In this document: in pieces, positions 11,238 to 23,614 of the stretch | Layout: each line of letters begins with the position of its first letter | Position numbering within the stretch: position 1 is the first letter of the stretch | Assembly (NCBI RefSeq): GCF_029867415.1 | Contig: NC_081181.1 | Coordinates: forward strand, 75,426,144-75,490,143 | Length of the DNA: 64,000 nt | Reading direction: 5' to 3' | From: Vicia villosa | Taxonomy: Eukaryota; Streptophyta; Magnoliopsida; Fabales; Fabaceae | Made by a program: the position numbers and the translations under genes | The notes under the pieces: generated by a model | The model's database searches: none | Seen by the model: only the letters and a program-made list of their open reading frames with translations | Told to the model about the DNA's origin: nothing

Positions 11238-11887
11238 TACCTGCAAAAACAAAGGTAAACTCTTTGATCCTTGAAGTGTTTGGTGCAAAAATGATATGCT
11301 TATGATGCAAACATGTGGCACACAAAAACAAATCAAACAATAGCCTTAGGTTTAAAGGCTTGCATGGAGCTGATAGGTGATACCCTCCCCACTGAAGTTG
11401 AGTTGGTTAAAACCTGTCCTAGAATAGTATTCGGGTTCTATGATCCTTGGAAGTAACATCTCAATACGGCGCTCGAGCGGCCGATCAAAATATTCCTCGA
11501 GGATAACTAACTTCGATCAATTTCAAAGCTAGCCACTTAAAAGGCCACAAGTCAAGTTCAACTAAAAAGGTTCTAAGACAAATTAGTGTTTAATGACATT
11601 TCGGAAGCCTAACATACTCCTTGATCGTTTTCAAGGGACATCAGTATAAACCAAAGTGTCACACTAACGATGACTACCAGATCAACTGTATCGGTACATG
11701 CCGTACAGTTTCCTTGGTCTAATGTCATATACTTAAGGTATCTCGAGATTCGGGTTAGAATCTTTCACACAAGCAAAATACCCAAGCAATCCTTTGAAAG
11801 ATAAAGCAATCAAATCAATCAATTGAAAACATCGACCTATTCTCTTAAGGTAACCCCTTTTGAAAACATTTTGTTTTTGAAAGTAAA
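11238..11887 (-). other. Ogre-1 untranslated leader
   Basis: About 650 bases between the primer-binding site and ORF1 with no gene. Directly before the ORF1 start the sense strand reads TTTGTTTTTGCAG then GTAATGG, a good 3' splice-site match; see findings. Confidence 0.6.
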
Positions 11888-11905
11888 TCCCCAGCAGAGT
11901 CGCCA
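11888..11905 (-). other. Ogre-1 primer-binding site
   Basis: The sense strand reads TGGCGACTCTGCTGGGGA, four bases inside the LTR end (ACA, then GAAC). Ogre primer sites of this form have been described as complementary to a tRNA-Arg 3' end; I did not check against a tRNA sequence. Confidence 0.8.
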
Positions 11906-13560
11906 GTTCTGTGGACCTCCGTTTTTTAATCCGGGCCATACCTCTGATCTGTAGAGATACGTGAACTGACTCTTTTTTATCGCTTAATGCTTTCGCATTT
12001 CTGAAAATATCACAGAGTCGCCACCGACCTTTTATTTTATCCAATTAAGGAAAGGTTTATAAAAGACACAGAAAAAAGACCTTTAAGAAATTCTGGGTAA
12101 GGGGGTAGGTTATACAAAGGGAAGGTATTAGCACCCTTTGTATCCATGGTTATCCATGGGCTCTTAAGTTTGCTTAGCTCACTTGTTTTTCGATCATTTT
12201 TTCAATTGCTCTGAAATTGCTCATATGTGGTTCCCAAATACTTTTGTAAATTGAATTTTGTAATGATCCGTGTGTGGATGTATACAAAATGCTTGTTTAT
12301 CTTTCGAAAGATGTTTTGAAAAGAACGTTAACTTTGTAATAATCCGTGTTTGGATGTATACAAAGTATTGTCTTTTTGAAAGTTTTGTTTTGAAAAACAA
12401 CAGTGTATGAGAATTTTGTTTGTGTTGATTTGAGCAAGCAAACTAGGAGGTCTACCCTGAGTTATAAGGTCTTTATCCTATTTCCTTTAAAAATCTATCC
12501 TTTCACCGGATATAAAAGCAAGGTTCGATTTTGTACTCAAAACAGTAGAATTTGACTTTGATTTTGAAAGATTGTGAAAGGGATTTACCTTAAGAGGTGC
12601 AAATGTGATTGTGATTGGATTCAGATATTTATCTTTGAAGTTAGTGATCTAACAGTTCAATTTTATCTTTGACATACACGCAGTTTATATATATGCGGGA
12701 AATTAAAATGCGGAAATGTAAAGTGCGGAAAGTAAATCTACGCTATTACATCGATTGTGCAGGAAATGTAAACTAGCCTATTTACATCAATTTGACATCC
12801 TATACATTTATCTAGGAATTTAAATTGCAAGAAAATAAAAGGCATGTTTTTGGATTTTTTATGATTTATTTTAATTATAATTAATGCAAGATTAATTAAA
12901 TTAAAATGAAGAAAAAAGATGAAAATTGATTTAAACCTAGAAATTAAGTTTAAAATATGTACAAAAATATTTGTCAATTAATTTTAAAACAAAACTAATT
13001 TTTTTGGAATTTTTGAAAATGATTTGAAATTGATTTAAGTTAATTAAAACATAATTATGCAAATAATTATACAAATAATTAAAACTTAAAGATAAAATTA
13101 TTCAAAATATTTACAAAATTAGTTTATAATATATAAACAATATTTTATATAAAGAACAATTTTTTTTATGATTTTTTGATTGGTTAGAATAATTAAAAAG
13201 CAAATATATAAATATATACTAATTAATTATGCAAAATATTGAAATTTTGAAGAAAAATAAAATATTTTTATTTCAGAAAATAATATATTATTTTAGAAGT
13301 CTAAAAATATTTTTTGTGTATTTTTTGGATTTTTAAAACTATTTTTAATTAATTTAACAAAGAAATTAAAATAAAATAGAAAATAAAATAGAAATAAAAG
13401 GATACTGATCCTGTGTGGTAGGCTGGAGAGTGCATGATAAGGATTGTTTGATCTGGCGCGTTGGATGAGTCATAAATGAAATCAGATGGTCCAGAAATTG
13501 AGGGAACATCACTTATGACGCGCCTGCAAGACACAGAATTAGAGAAAATTTAAAAAGTAC

Positions 13561-13654
13561 GCGCGCGCTTCTGAACCAATGAGGTGGAGACACCTCATCG
13601 TCTTCAACCTCTCGCCAGGGGTTTTTACAGCGCTTTTATGAAACAAGCGCTGTA
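13561..13654 (-). other. GC-alternating tract and stem-loop in Ogre-1 LTR
   Basis: GCGCGCGC (13561-13568) stands out in AT-rich sequence. About 65 bases on is an inverted repeat, ACAGCGCTT and AAGCGCTGT (13627-13653) around a 9-base loop. A similar tract plus stem-loop is found at 50881-50959 in solo LTR S. Confidence 0.6.
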
Positions 13655-16074
13655 GTTGATGAACCTCAAACCTGCAAAATAGCGAATAGGGGTAAAGGTA
13701 CAAATAAATTTGGCGCGACCTGTCAGTTCAATTCGTTTGGTCCCTGCGAATTCAATGGTGCTAATTACAACCTCTAATTTTGCCTAATTTGGAAAGCCCT
13801 AATTTTGAAGCTATGAACCCTAAAATGGTAGTTTCATTTATACGTGTCCAAACTTCAATTAAGTTTCCAGAAATGATCTACACCTCAAACCAAACTCAAT
13901 AGTATGTCTACATCTTGTTAAACATGTGTGAATAACCAGATACGAATTGATTTTAGTTTGAACAATTTTTGACCTGTGTAGCTCGATTCAGTGAGCTTCA
14001 AGGCTTGTTATTGATTGAGATAGTTTCAGTGATGTTCAAGGAAGGTGTATGAATGCTTAGTTTGTATTGAAATGGACTGAAATTACAAATTCGAATTTGA
14101 GTTTTCTTTGAATTTTTTCAAGTGATTACAAAGGTGTTATGAGCTATCTATGCTTCTGAACTCGTCTCTCCCTTGTTACTGAACTAAGATAGCTTATTTA
14201 TAAGCTATGTGTGCTTAGAATTGAAGCTAATATGTGCCTTAGTTGCCTTTGTTGAAACTTTGGTTTTTTAATATTAAAAACCTTTGAAAAATTGACCAAG
14301 TCTTGCTCTCCTTCAATGCACCTGCCTTGCCCTTCAATTCTCTGCAGAAGATGAAGATTCCTTAGGGGTGAGTCATGCTTGGAAGTTAAGCTACCATTAT
14401 CCATGCATTTTCCTTTTAATTTTAATCTTAAAGTAAGATAAAATCATGCAAAAAATGGATAAAAAAGGTATGGGCTTAGTCTTGGTTGTGGGAGGCCCAT
14501 AATAACATGGCAAAGATGTTTGAACCATGAAATCTTGGCCCCATTTGGAAAAAATGCATTTTTGAGCAATGTTGGTTTTATGCATTTTCCAAAATTTAGC
14601 CAACTTCAACAAGGTGTAAATCCCTCAATTTTTGTCATATGAAGGAGATCTTGCACTTTTTGGAAACCTCAAAGAGTCCTCTAACCAATGTCTTTGGTCT
14701 CATGTCAAAATGATTTTTGATGCTCCTTGTGTGTCCTTTTGAAAAAAGTGTCTTTTTGTTGACTTTGAAAATGACCTGTAATGTCTTTGGTCATATTTTT
14801 CAAATGGTGAATGCAATGACCATGGGATCAATTGCATTTGAAAGATAATTGAATTTCCTTCAAAATGAGATTTGGTTTGAATTTTTGGATGAAGGATGAG
14901 AGAGTTATGATTAGTCAAAGTTGAGTTGACTTTTCAGGCAAAAACCCTAATTTTGAATCTTAGAGTTTTGTTGATTTTTGATCTTTCCTTGATGAATTAT
15001 GATCATCCAATGATCAAATGATGAATCCTTTGACAAAATATGGACTTTGACAAAAAATTTCATTTTTGACTGTCTGTTGACTTTTTTGGTCAAACGGGTC
15101 GTCTGTTGACTGTTTGAGCTGCTGACGGTGCATCTGAATGAATTGAAGTTTGAAAATTTGTATGATGGTACTTTGAGATATATGGATGTGCATGAAATCC
15201 ATTTGAGCTCTCAAAAACTTGTTGCTCCTGTAAAAACAAGAAAAACCCTAGTCAGGGACTGTTTATGTAGGAGACAGTTAAGCGTACCTGATTTTTGTGC
15301 AGTGTTGAGTCTCTGCTAATCGCGTGATATTCAGAAGACTTCTAGAACAAAAATCTTGGAATTTTGAATTGTGAAAGATTGATTTGATTTTTGGTACAAA
15401 ACACTGAGAATTGTACTGCCAGCAGTTTGGCTGTCAACTGACTGTCCAGGTATTGATGTAGCAGTTAGAGTGAAAAATCAACAGTCAAAGTTAATTTTCT
15501 TTTTTGTTGTTTTTGTTTTTGTTTTATGTGAAAAATGAAAGTTTATTTACATGACTTGTTACAAAAAACATAGACATAATAAATAACTAATATTTACGGT
15601 ATGCGGGCAAAATTACCGATAATAACCCTGAAAATCATTTAATGCACAGAAATAGGAATATTTGACTGGCAGAAAACACACAAAATATTATCTTAGTAAT
15701 TAAGCAATATTATGACAAATAGTACAACATTTAATACTGACAGTACAAATATCACATATTGAACAGTACGACGAATAAACGGTACATTTAAGAAATAAGA
15801 AAAACTGTAAATTTTAAGAATGACGATTAATGACCCATGCTATGAACAATAACATGTAGATGATTGGGAGCATAACCATTGCAAGTCCACACTCTTCAGG
15901 ACTATGCAGGCAGAAGAAAGTCATGATCACCGTAGCAATGGTGATGACTGTAAGAAATAGTGTCTCTATCCACTTTGCCATTCTTGTCAGGGAAGAAGAG
16001 AAAATAGATATGAGATAGGAATTTGAAAGATGAGTTGGAATTTGATGTGAGATTTTATGGAAGAAAATGAGAGG

Positions 16075-16082
16075 TATTTATA
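16075..16082 (-). promoter_or_regulatory. TATA box of Ogre-1 5' LTR
   Basis: TATAAATA on the minus strand in the context TTCTATAAATACC, 514 bases from the LTR start. In Ogre-2 the TATA box lies 526 bases from its LTR start, so position supports the call. Confidence 0.7.
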
Positions 16083-17032
16083 GAATGGAAAGAAGGAAAG
16101 AGACGTTGGGGAATAGTGTGATTCCGTACAAAAGGAAAATTTGAGTGGAAATAAGATTTGAAAGAAAGTGGAGATAGTGTTGGGAAAAAGAGAGATTTGA
16201 TTTTTGAAAAAGAGATTTGAAAAGATTTTTGAAAATAATGGAATATAGTACAAAAATTAGTGGGAAACAAAGGATAATAATAATCTACTTGTTACCAGTA
16301 CAGTCTGAGTTTCCTGATTCTGCGCCTGCAAAAAGATTTAACTCTGTACCAATTGTGTCAGTACTATTTATCTGTAAATAAATAAATAGCATGTGTGAAG
16401 TAATAAACAGTATTTGGCGTTTGCGTAAGAATAAATTCAACTGCAAGCCAAATTGTTGTATAAGAAAAATTCTAAAAACTAAGTATTTCATATGTCAGGA
16501 TATTTGTTGAAATAAAAATCCATGATTATATGAGACTCTTAATTTTCAGATTGGATTTTTCTTGAAAAATATGTGGGCAAATTTTGGGGTATAACACTTG
16601 TTTCCAACAATCCTGGATAACAAGAATACAACAAGTATTTGATTTTGTATAAGATTTTGAATAGTAGAACAATGTATCAATCTCTTGATTGATCTTCCCT
16701 TCTAATGATAATAATTCACAATTCCTTAAAGTAATAGATTGCTCAAGTATTTTCTAGTTTGGATGATATGAAAGTGTGTAGAAAATATCTTGAAAATGAT
16801 TGAAGAATAACAATGTGAAATTCTGAAAATTTCTAAGAGTTTTTTTTTTATTGGAAGAGGTGAAGAATGAATTTGAAATTTTGAGTATATATAGATGTTC
16901 ATAACACCCCTTGAAATATCATAAGTTTCTGTAGATTATTCATGAACAATTGCCAAGATTAAAGGAAATGTTTCCATGAAAAGGTGTGTGGAAAGGTGCT
17001 ATGAAATGCTGCTGTTTTTCAAAAAACGTACA

Positions 17033-17226
17033 GGGGAAATCGATTTCCCTTAGCATGAAATCGATTTCATGCATGTAACATTAACAAAATTTCAAAAACA
17101 ATCAGTGGGAAATCGATTTCCTCTTTAGGTAAATCGATTTCCATAGTGCAAAAAGTGAATTTTTGCTTCTGGAAAAGTTTTAAGACAGTGGCAAATCGAT
17201 TTCATGTTATGGTAAATCGATTTACC
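17033..17226. repeat. Three paired AAATCGATTT palindromes (X)
   Basis: Six palindromes are centred at 17041, 17062, 17114, 17135, 17197 and 17218, forming three pairs each exactly 21 bp apart. The second copy extends to a 20-bp perfect palindrome (GCATGAAATC and its mirror); the last reads GGTAAATCGATTTACC. Spacers differ between pairs. The same unit occurs in both Ogre-2 LTRs. Confidence 0.9.
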
Positions 17227-17811
17227 CAGTGTAAAACTTGAATAAAAGATTTTGCAAATGTTTGCTATTATCATGGATGGTCTATGCAATGGTTGGTTGA
17301 TTTTTTGAGCATCTAAGACTTTTAGAGAATGTAATTATAGTCATTATACCTTCTTGAAGTGCAAGCTTGATTCCAAAGCCTTGATCATTGATATTTTAAC
17401 AACTCATCTTTGCCTTCTTGTTATTTAGAGATTTGTCTTCATCAAAAACAAAGTTCTTTATTTAATCTTGACTTCACAAAATCAATTTAATTAAGATAAA
17501 AGCAAAGATTATACTTAATTAATACCTAAATGATTAGGGTTTTGATCACAAAATATTTACAAGTGGTTAATCAAATGAAAAACAAGTTTTAAAGTATTTA
17601 AAAACACTTAAAAACATGTCATTTTAAACCTATTTAAAAATGTATTAAATAAATATTTTTTTGTGATTTTTTTGGATGTTCATAAAATATGTATATTAAA
17701 TAAAGAGTGTGCAAAAAATGAAGTGAAAATGATGAATTTTGATTAGTTAAATCAATTGATGAAGTTGTGTAAAAATTTAAAGAAAACAAGTGATAAAAAA
17801 TTGGTTTTGTC

Positions 17812-17885
17812 TCCACTAGGTCTTGAACCCACGCCCTCACTCTCACCAGCCAAAACACTTACCAACTGAGCCACGCTTGTGGCTT
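17812..17885 (-). other. tRNA-like module in X
   Basis: On the minus strand an A-box match TGGCTCAGTTGG (17873-17862) is followed, after 33 bases, by a B-box match GGTTCAAGACC (17829-17819). A T-arm-like TGGG/CCTA stem surrounds the B box. No clear anticodon arm or acceptor stem pairs, so I call it tRNA-derived, not a functional tRNA. Solo LTR S has a similar module at 50743-50817 with the same 33-base spacing. Confidence 0.6.
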
Positions 17886-18819
17886 GTAAGTAACACGCGT
17901 TCATCTGATTATCTTTTAAAACAAGGATTTTAATTTTCCAAACCAAAAAACGCGCCAAGAACACAATCCCAACTGAAATTTGAAAATCTCTAAAACTGTG
18001 TTGTTTTGATCAAGTAAAGGGTCTATCTCACTCAGTTTTGCACGAGGAACATGATGGTGATCTCACAATTCATTTATTTTTGCTCTAAGGTGATCAATTT
18101 TGTGATGAACACGAAGAACCCTAATTCTGAATTTGAACATGAAATCGTGTATGATTGATGAATTGTGAAATTGATTGAGGGCTATTGATCAGTGATAGTG
18201 CAGAAACAAGATGGCAACTCAATTTTTCATTTATGATGCATGTATGTATGAGTTTGAAGTTCACGAGGCTTACCTTAAAAAACGGCAAAATTGGAGATTG
18301 ATTTCTTCAATATAGGTGTTACAGATGCTTTGCAATGATCTGGATAGCTTCAATAATGATTATGGAACATGCCTGGATGCTTGGAGTGAACTGAATTCAT
18401 CTGAGCATAGCCATGGTACCCGATCTGCAGTTGCTTGGAGTGAGGATCGAATTTGATGATGGAGGTGTTTCAGATCATGAATGATGGTTGGGATAGTTCA
18501 CATATGGTATATGGAATGTGTTTGGATGATTAGCTTGGACAGAATTGGCCTGGAATTGATTTTGGCATGATAAGGCTAGTGTTATGCATATTTGGAGGTT
18601 GAAGAGTGATTTGAAGTGTTTTGGGGTGTGTGAATGGATCAAGCACATCCCATATGATGTTTATGAGTTGTGGGAAGCATTATTTTGGCCAGAACTTCAA
18701 GGGTTTGGAGGTTGAAGTTTCTACCCCTTTGAAACTCATGAAACTTGCAAATCAAGAAAGAAGAGAGAAAACCTATGATTGTGAGGTTTTGGTGTGTTTT
18801 AAAGAGTGATTTGAACCTC

Positions 18820-18827
18820 TATTTATA
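18820..18827 (-). promoter_or_regulatory. Candidate TATA box of X
   Basis: TATAAATA on the minus strand in GGCCTATAAATAGAGG, a strong plant TATA context. It is 1.6 kb from the X right end, longer than the 0.5 kb in the two Ogres. Confidence 0.5.
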
Positions 18828-20411
18828 GGCCAAGAGTTCTGAACTCAGACCTTTGCAAGTTGATCAAGAAGTGATGATTTGGCTTAAGAGATAAAAAGGA
18901 ATCTTTTACATTTAATGCAAAATGGTTAAAGTAACTTAACCATGGTCATTCTTCCAAGCTTCTTATCCTCTTCCATTCTGATCTTCAAATCATAAAATAT
19001 CTTTCAATTATTGCTTTGATGTGTCATTACTTGGATTATAGGTCATGTAATGTAAGAACTTTGTGAAAATGGCTTGAAATTTCATGCATAATGACCTCTA
19101 ATGACAAAATTCAAAACCATGGCTACACTCCATATTTTTTCATGCTCTTGGTCATTTTGGAAAGCTCATGTTACACACTTCAAAACCCTAGTTGAAAGTT
19201 TCTTCAAGACCTTTAAGGAAATGGGTGAAAAAGATCCATGAACTTTGAAGAAAATGAGATTTTAAGTGAAATTTTCAAAAGATACCAACTTTGAAGCTCC
19301 ATATCTCTTAAATGGTTGATCTTTTGGAAAATCATTTTATGTGACAAAGTTGTTTATTGTATCAAAATCTACAACTTTCATGTTGGAAGTTTTTTTCAGT
19401 TTGTTGGTGAAATTTTGAGTTATTCCCTTCCAAAGTTTGGAAAAAATCATTGAAAAACACTTAGAAATTTTTCTAAGTATGAAAGTCAAACTTTTGACTT
19501 TTTGATTCTTGATTGATTTTATTGATTTTTCTTGATCAAATGACTTCATATATCATATATTGATGATTTAAAACTTCAAAAGTCATGGTTGACCAAAATT
19601 CCCCAAAAGTCAATGGTGATTTTGTACAGTTGACTTTTTCAAACGAATCGCGTTTCTGGAGATTTCAAATGAACCAGGCTATCCTCACCAAATGAGTGAT
19701 ATGAATGGATCACATTGAGTTATTGGAGGACCCTGAGCCATGGTTTAAGTTATGGAACCATGTTCTGATTAAAAAGTCAGTTGTTCAAGTTAATTAGGTC
19801 AAAATCCCTAATTGTCGACCTGATGAGATTGATGACTGTGGATCTTGAATTGAGATGTAATTTCCATAGGATATTGTCATAGGGGTTATTTGAAGATGAT
19901 TGAAACCTTTGAATGATCTCCTGGAGCCTTTTAGGGTTTCCCAAATGTGATCCCTGATTTCAGTCCCTGATAGTTCAAAACCCTAATATGATGATTTGAA
20001 ATTTCACTGTTGATCAATCCTTGTGTAGTGGATGTCTTGAGCCAATGGATTAGGTCAAAATGATGCACTTGGGGTCCTTAGGTCATGTCTCAAGTCATTA
20101 GGTCAAATCCTGAGCAAAAGTCAGGAGTATGCTATCTTTAGTCAAAACCCTAATCTGGTTGATTCAGAACCTTTGAGCTTGTTGAAATGGATTTTTGAGG
20201 ACCAAATGTTAATTTTGGATGAAGATAGCTCCTTTGAGATGAAGGGAGAACAAAACCCTAATTTATTGTTACTTTCACTGATGAGTGATTTCTTGATTAA
20301 ACCCTGCTGAACACAAGTAGCAAACACAAGCTATGCAATTTGTTAGAGATGCAAATGATGCATATGCAATGATATGAGGTGGTATCTTAGGTCAAAAATT
20401 GGGGTATGATA

Positions 20412-20479
20412 GCCATAACACAGGAAATCACATCCAAATGTTCAACCGGAACAAACGGGAAACAAATGCATAACTATAC
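20412..20479 (-). repeat. E 3' LTR fragment, between X and Ogre-2
   Basis: It matches 56941-57008 of the uninterrupted 5' LTR (CACAGGAAATCACATCC, then AACAAATGCATAACTATAC). It ends in TATAC, the target-site duplication of Ogre-2. Confidence 0.88.
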
Positions 20480-20737
20480 TGTCATACCCCAATTTTTGAC
20501 CCTAAGATCATACATCAATTGCATTCAATCATCAATCAAGAGCACCATTGTGAAGCTTTATCTTTGATACTGTGGTTATCTCTGAGGGGAATTATCGAGC
20601 ATTTATAGCCTTTTTATTTGTTTATACTAACCAAAAATCAAAAATATATGTTTTGTCTCTTTTGTTTATATTTTACAGGTGAAAGATCGGGCAAAAATCA
20701 AAACACTGCAAGAAAACAATTTTTGAAAATTTGAAGG

Positions 20738-20773
20738 TGGAAATCGATTTACCCCTGTGGGAAATCGATTTCC
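20738..20773. repeat. Paired AAATCGATTT palindromes, Ogre-2 5' LTR upstream pair
   Basis: Centres are at 20745 and 20766, 21 bp apart, with spacer CCCTGTG. It sits about 240 bp upstream of the TATA box. The other LTR has the same pair at 45456 and 45477. Confidence 0.9.
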
Positions 20774-21005
20774 TGTGCGCAAAATTCAAAAAAATATAAA
20801 GAGGGAAGCTTGACATCATTTTGGCACCTTTTTTATTTGATCATTTTATCAATTTTCCACCTCATCAAAATTAACTCATTCATTAAACCCACTTTAACCT
20901 CATTTTACCATTTTTACCATTTAATGGCCACTTTAATCACCAATTAAACACAAGTTAATCACCAAACACAAAAAGACCAATTTGCCACTACTCTTGCTCC
21001 AATTC

Positions 21006-21013
21006 TATAAATA
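21006..21013 (+). promoter_or_regulatory. TATA box of Ogre-2 5' LTR
   Basis: TATAAATA in TTCTATAAATAGAGCCC, followed by a CT-rich stretch (CTCTACTCTCTCATTTCTC) typical of plant start regions. The same box is at 45717-45724 in the 3' LTR. Confidence 0.8.
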
Positions 21014-21458
21014 GAGCCCTCTACTCTCTCATTTCTCAAGCTTGGAGAGCCAAAAAATTGCTTGCAAATTCATTTCTCACCCTTTCCAAAACCCTCACCC
21101 AAAGTTCATTTTCATAAGATTAGTAAGGTTCACATTGAATCTTGCTAATTTTGAACTAAGCCTCCTACATTTCTGTCTTTTCTTTGATTGTTCATCTCCA
21201 TATTTGAAGGATCTACACTTTGTGCTTGTTCTTGAAGCTACTTCAACACTTTAATTCAAGAATTGGTAAATTTCTCAATTCTAAGATGTAGATCTATGTT
21301 GCTTGTGTTCAATGCATCTTTGATGCTATATTGGTGCTATTTGATGGTGATTTGAGGGAAAATTCGTGCTCCAATGGATATGTGATCATAAGGTGTTTGT
21401 ATGTTTGCCTAAATCAAGTTTCAAAGTTCATAATGCTGTTTTTTTGAAAACAGTGCGC

Positions 21459-21566
21459 AGGAAATCGATTTCCTACAGAGGGAAATCGATTTCCACTCTG
21501 TTTTTTGCGCCAGATCTGAATTCTGCAGGCAGGAAATCGATTTCCTACAGAGGTAAATCGATTTCC
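21459..21566. repeat. Two paired palindromes, Ogre-2 5' LTR transcribed part
   Basis: Centres are at 21466 and 21487, then 21538 and 21559, each pair 21 bp apart, with spacer TACAGAG in both. The copies at 21466 and 21538 are 16-bp perfect palindromes AGGAAATCGATTTCCT. They lie about 450-550 bp downstream of the TATA box, so they would be in the RNA. Confidence 0.9.
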
Positions 21567-23607
21567 AGTGAGGCAGAATGCTTGTTTTTGTGGTTTTTGA
21601 CTTGTTTTTGGTTCTAACTCATCTTCTATTCCTTTCTTTTGATATTTTCTTTGAATCACAAGTTAGAGGCCTAATTTCTCTCTAATTTCAATGGACTTAG
21701 GGCGTCGATAGGATGAGAATCCAAATCCGCAATATTAAGTGATTGAAATTATGGATGAAAGGAGCTTTTAATGTGGTTCCATCTTTTACTTCTTTTTATT
21801 TTGGTCGATGAAAGTCTTAATGCCTTGAGAATTCTTATGGATTCTTGGTGAAGACTAGATCACTCACCTATTTTATTTTCGTGCGGTATTGCTTTCGGAA
21901 GGCGATCTACATATCGTTCTTCTCGCATGCATTAGCACATAAGGTTTTGACCGGCCTCGTTGTAGGGTGATTTCTACATAAATCACTTGGCGATCTGCTT
22001 AACATAGCGCAATATTTCGTGTCCCGAATAAAAAGATCCAACATGGAAGAGAATTGTATGCGGTTTATTTAAGACTTGTGGAGGTTTTTAACGTGTAGTC
22101 GCTATGATTTTATCAAGCTTCTGATAAACCCCATTGAATTTAAATCCGAGTACATCATTCACTCACCATAGATCTTCCTACTAACTTTGATAACATACTT
22201 GACAAGTTTCAAGATGGTTATCTTTAAAATTTAACAACTAACTTTAATTTCTGCACCTTTACTATACCGCTCTTTATATTTCTCGCTTTATCGCTTTATT
22301 TTACCATTTCATCATATTTACTTTCCGCCATTTTCTCTTTGTCCACTTGGACATATGTTTATGCTTCCGTTATTTTTCTTTGTCCACTTGGACCATACTT
22401 TACTTTTTTTGCTAAAACACTAATAAACAATCGAAAATCTAAAAAATACATAAGGTTCTCTTTGGACTATCGGTTACTATCCCTAGCACTTTGGAGATTC
22501 GGACTTATGGACCTAGTACCTCTGGACTCATTCTATTACTATCCTGTGATTGTTCTGTATGTCTGGCATTGTTCTGTTGTATGTTTATGTGTGCAGGTAT
22601 TTCCTTGAAAGCCCTTGATGGTTAATTCCAAGGCATTGAGATAAGGATTTTACCCAAAAAACAGCCGTTACTCTGCCCGATTTTCGTCAGAATTTTAATG
22701 TGCTTAATGCAAAGTGGTGCTAAGACAATAAGTTCATCTGGATCCCCAAGTGTTAATGTGTTGGTATTGATAAATCCAAAGGATGGGAAAACTACCTTGG
22801 CTCTTAATGTCGAGTGTTGGCTTCTTATTTGGTTAGACCGTTTCTTTCCTTAGCTTTTATTTTATGCACTAGGTTAGCCTCTTCATCTCCTCCCATTCTT
22901 AAATTTTCAAAATCTTCTGCCTTTTTCCAAAATATTCTTATGTTTGCAATCTTTTCAAAACCTTTTTCTTAAAAATATCTTTCGCCCTTAGTGGCTTTTC
23001 TTCAAAAGTTTAGACACCGTTAATTGTCGAAACGAGTGGTTATACCCCACGATTTTGAAATTGATTGATAATAACGAGATCTTTTCCGCGTGAGAGAGCT
23101 AGTGGCATACTTGTTGATTTTATCCGAGTTGGAGCCCTTCTTTCATTTGCGATGCAAAGAACTTGTTTGTTCTCATGCTCAAGATCAATGGATGAGTATT
23201 TCTCTCTAACAACAACAAAGTGTTTATTCGTTTTAAAACGTTTTTCCCAAAAGCGGAACTACATTAGCTCTGACTTCTCCATTGCACCGAGGAGGTATGT
23301 AGGCCCAAAGCTTAACGCTTTGCCGAGCTTATTTTGAAAATAAAACAAACCGTTTTTAGCACACACACAGATTTTCAAAAAGGTTCTCGTGGAGTACCAC
23401 GGATATGAGGGGTGCTTTAAACCTTCCCCTCATATAATCAACACCCGAACCTGAGTTCTCTTTCTTGTTTTAAAAACAAAACTTTGGGTTTTACGTTCTT
23501 TTCCCTTTTCCTTTGAAAAAATAAAGCGCGGTGGCGATTTCAAAACGGAATATTGATTCGAATCAATCCCATGGCTTCGATATCAGATTTTCCCCGCTAC
23601 AGAAAAA

Positions 23608-23614
23608 TGGCGAC
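23608..23614 (+). other. Ogre-2 primer-binding site, split by copia
   Basis: TGGCGAC lies six bases after the LTR end. The site resumes after the copia insertion: the duplicated GCGAC at 33168-33172 is followed by TTCACTGGGGAACC. The uninterrupted site would match the Ogre-1 form TGGCGACT...GGGGA. Reverse transcription of Ogre-2 could not start from this copy. Confidence 0.88.

Larger units (their letters stand above)
1..16596 (-). mobile_element. Ogre-1: Ogre-type Ty3/gypsy LTR retrotransposon, cut at window start
   Basis: Bases 1-262 repeat 16335-16596 at equal length with about 2 differences, which marks the two LTRs. Between them, on the minus strand in this order, are a primer-binding site, ORF1, gag, protease, an intron, RT, two RNase H regions and integrase. 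An extra ORF1 ahead of gag, an intron between protease and RT, and the TGTTATACCCC LTR start are hallmarks of the Ogre group of the Tat lineage. The left end lies outside the window, so no target-site duplication can be read; the right flank begins CTTGT. The element is recent by LTR similarity but defective: a frameshift in gag, one stop between gag and protease, a frameshift in pol and a lost integrase cysteine. Confidence 0.93.
11910..16596 (-). repeat. Ogre-1 5' LTR (4687 bp)
   Basis: It is bounded by TGTTATACCCC (minus strand, from 16596) and GGTCCACA (ending 11910), giving TG...CA ends. The 5' limit is fixed by the 262-bp match to the other LTR, the 3' limit by the primer-binding site. 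With the TATA box at 16075-16082, U3 is about 0.5 kb and the transcribed part about 4.1 kb. Apart from the features listed inside it, it is AT-rich and shows no gene. Such long LTRs are usual for Ogre. Confidence 0.85.
16597..20411 (-). mobile_element. LTR-like remnant X, non-coding
   Basis: The right end reads, on the minus strand, TATCATACCCCAATTTTTGACC, one change from the Ogre-type LTR start TGTCATACCCC. Its boundary with E is set by comparison with the uninterrupted E LTR (about 56940). Inside are a TATA box, a tRNA-like module and paired palindromes, but no coding capacity. The left end is hidden by the Ogre-1 insertion at 16596, so it could be a solo LTR or part of a larger element, and 16597-17500 might belong to something else. 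The long ORFs predicted here have no family resemblance. Confidence 0.6.
20480..23601 (+). repeat. Ogre-2 5' LTR (3122 bp)
   Basis: It starts TGTCATACCCCAATTTTTGA and ends TTTTCCCCGCTACA. It differs from 45191-48314 at roughly 1 percent of positions by eye. A TATA box is at 21006, giving a U3 of 0.53 kb. Three palindrome pairs lie inside, one upstream and two downstream of the TATA box. ORFs predicted inside are repeated in both LTRs and look like chance frames. Confidence 0.93.

Noticed and set aside
17033..17226. CRISPR-like array
   Set aside because: Eukaryotic LTR context; units are palindromes in fixed pairs with irregular distances between pairs.
17812..17885. Functional tRNA gene
   Set aside because: A and B boxes fit, but acceptor and anticodon stems do not pair.
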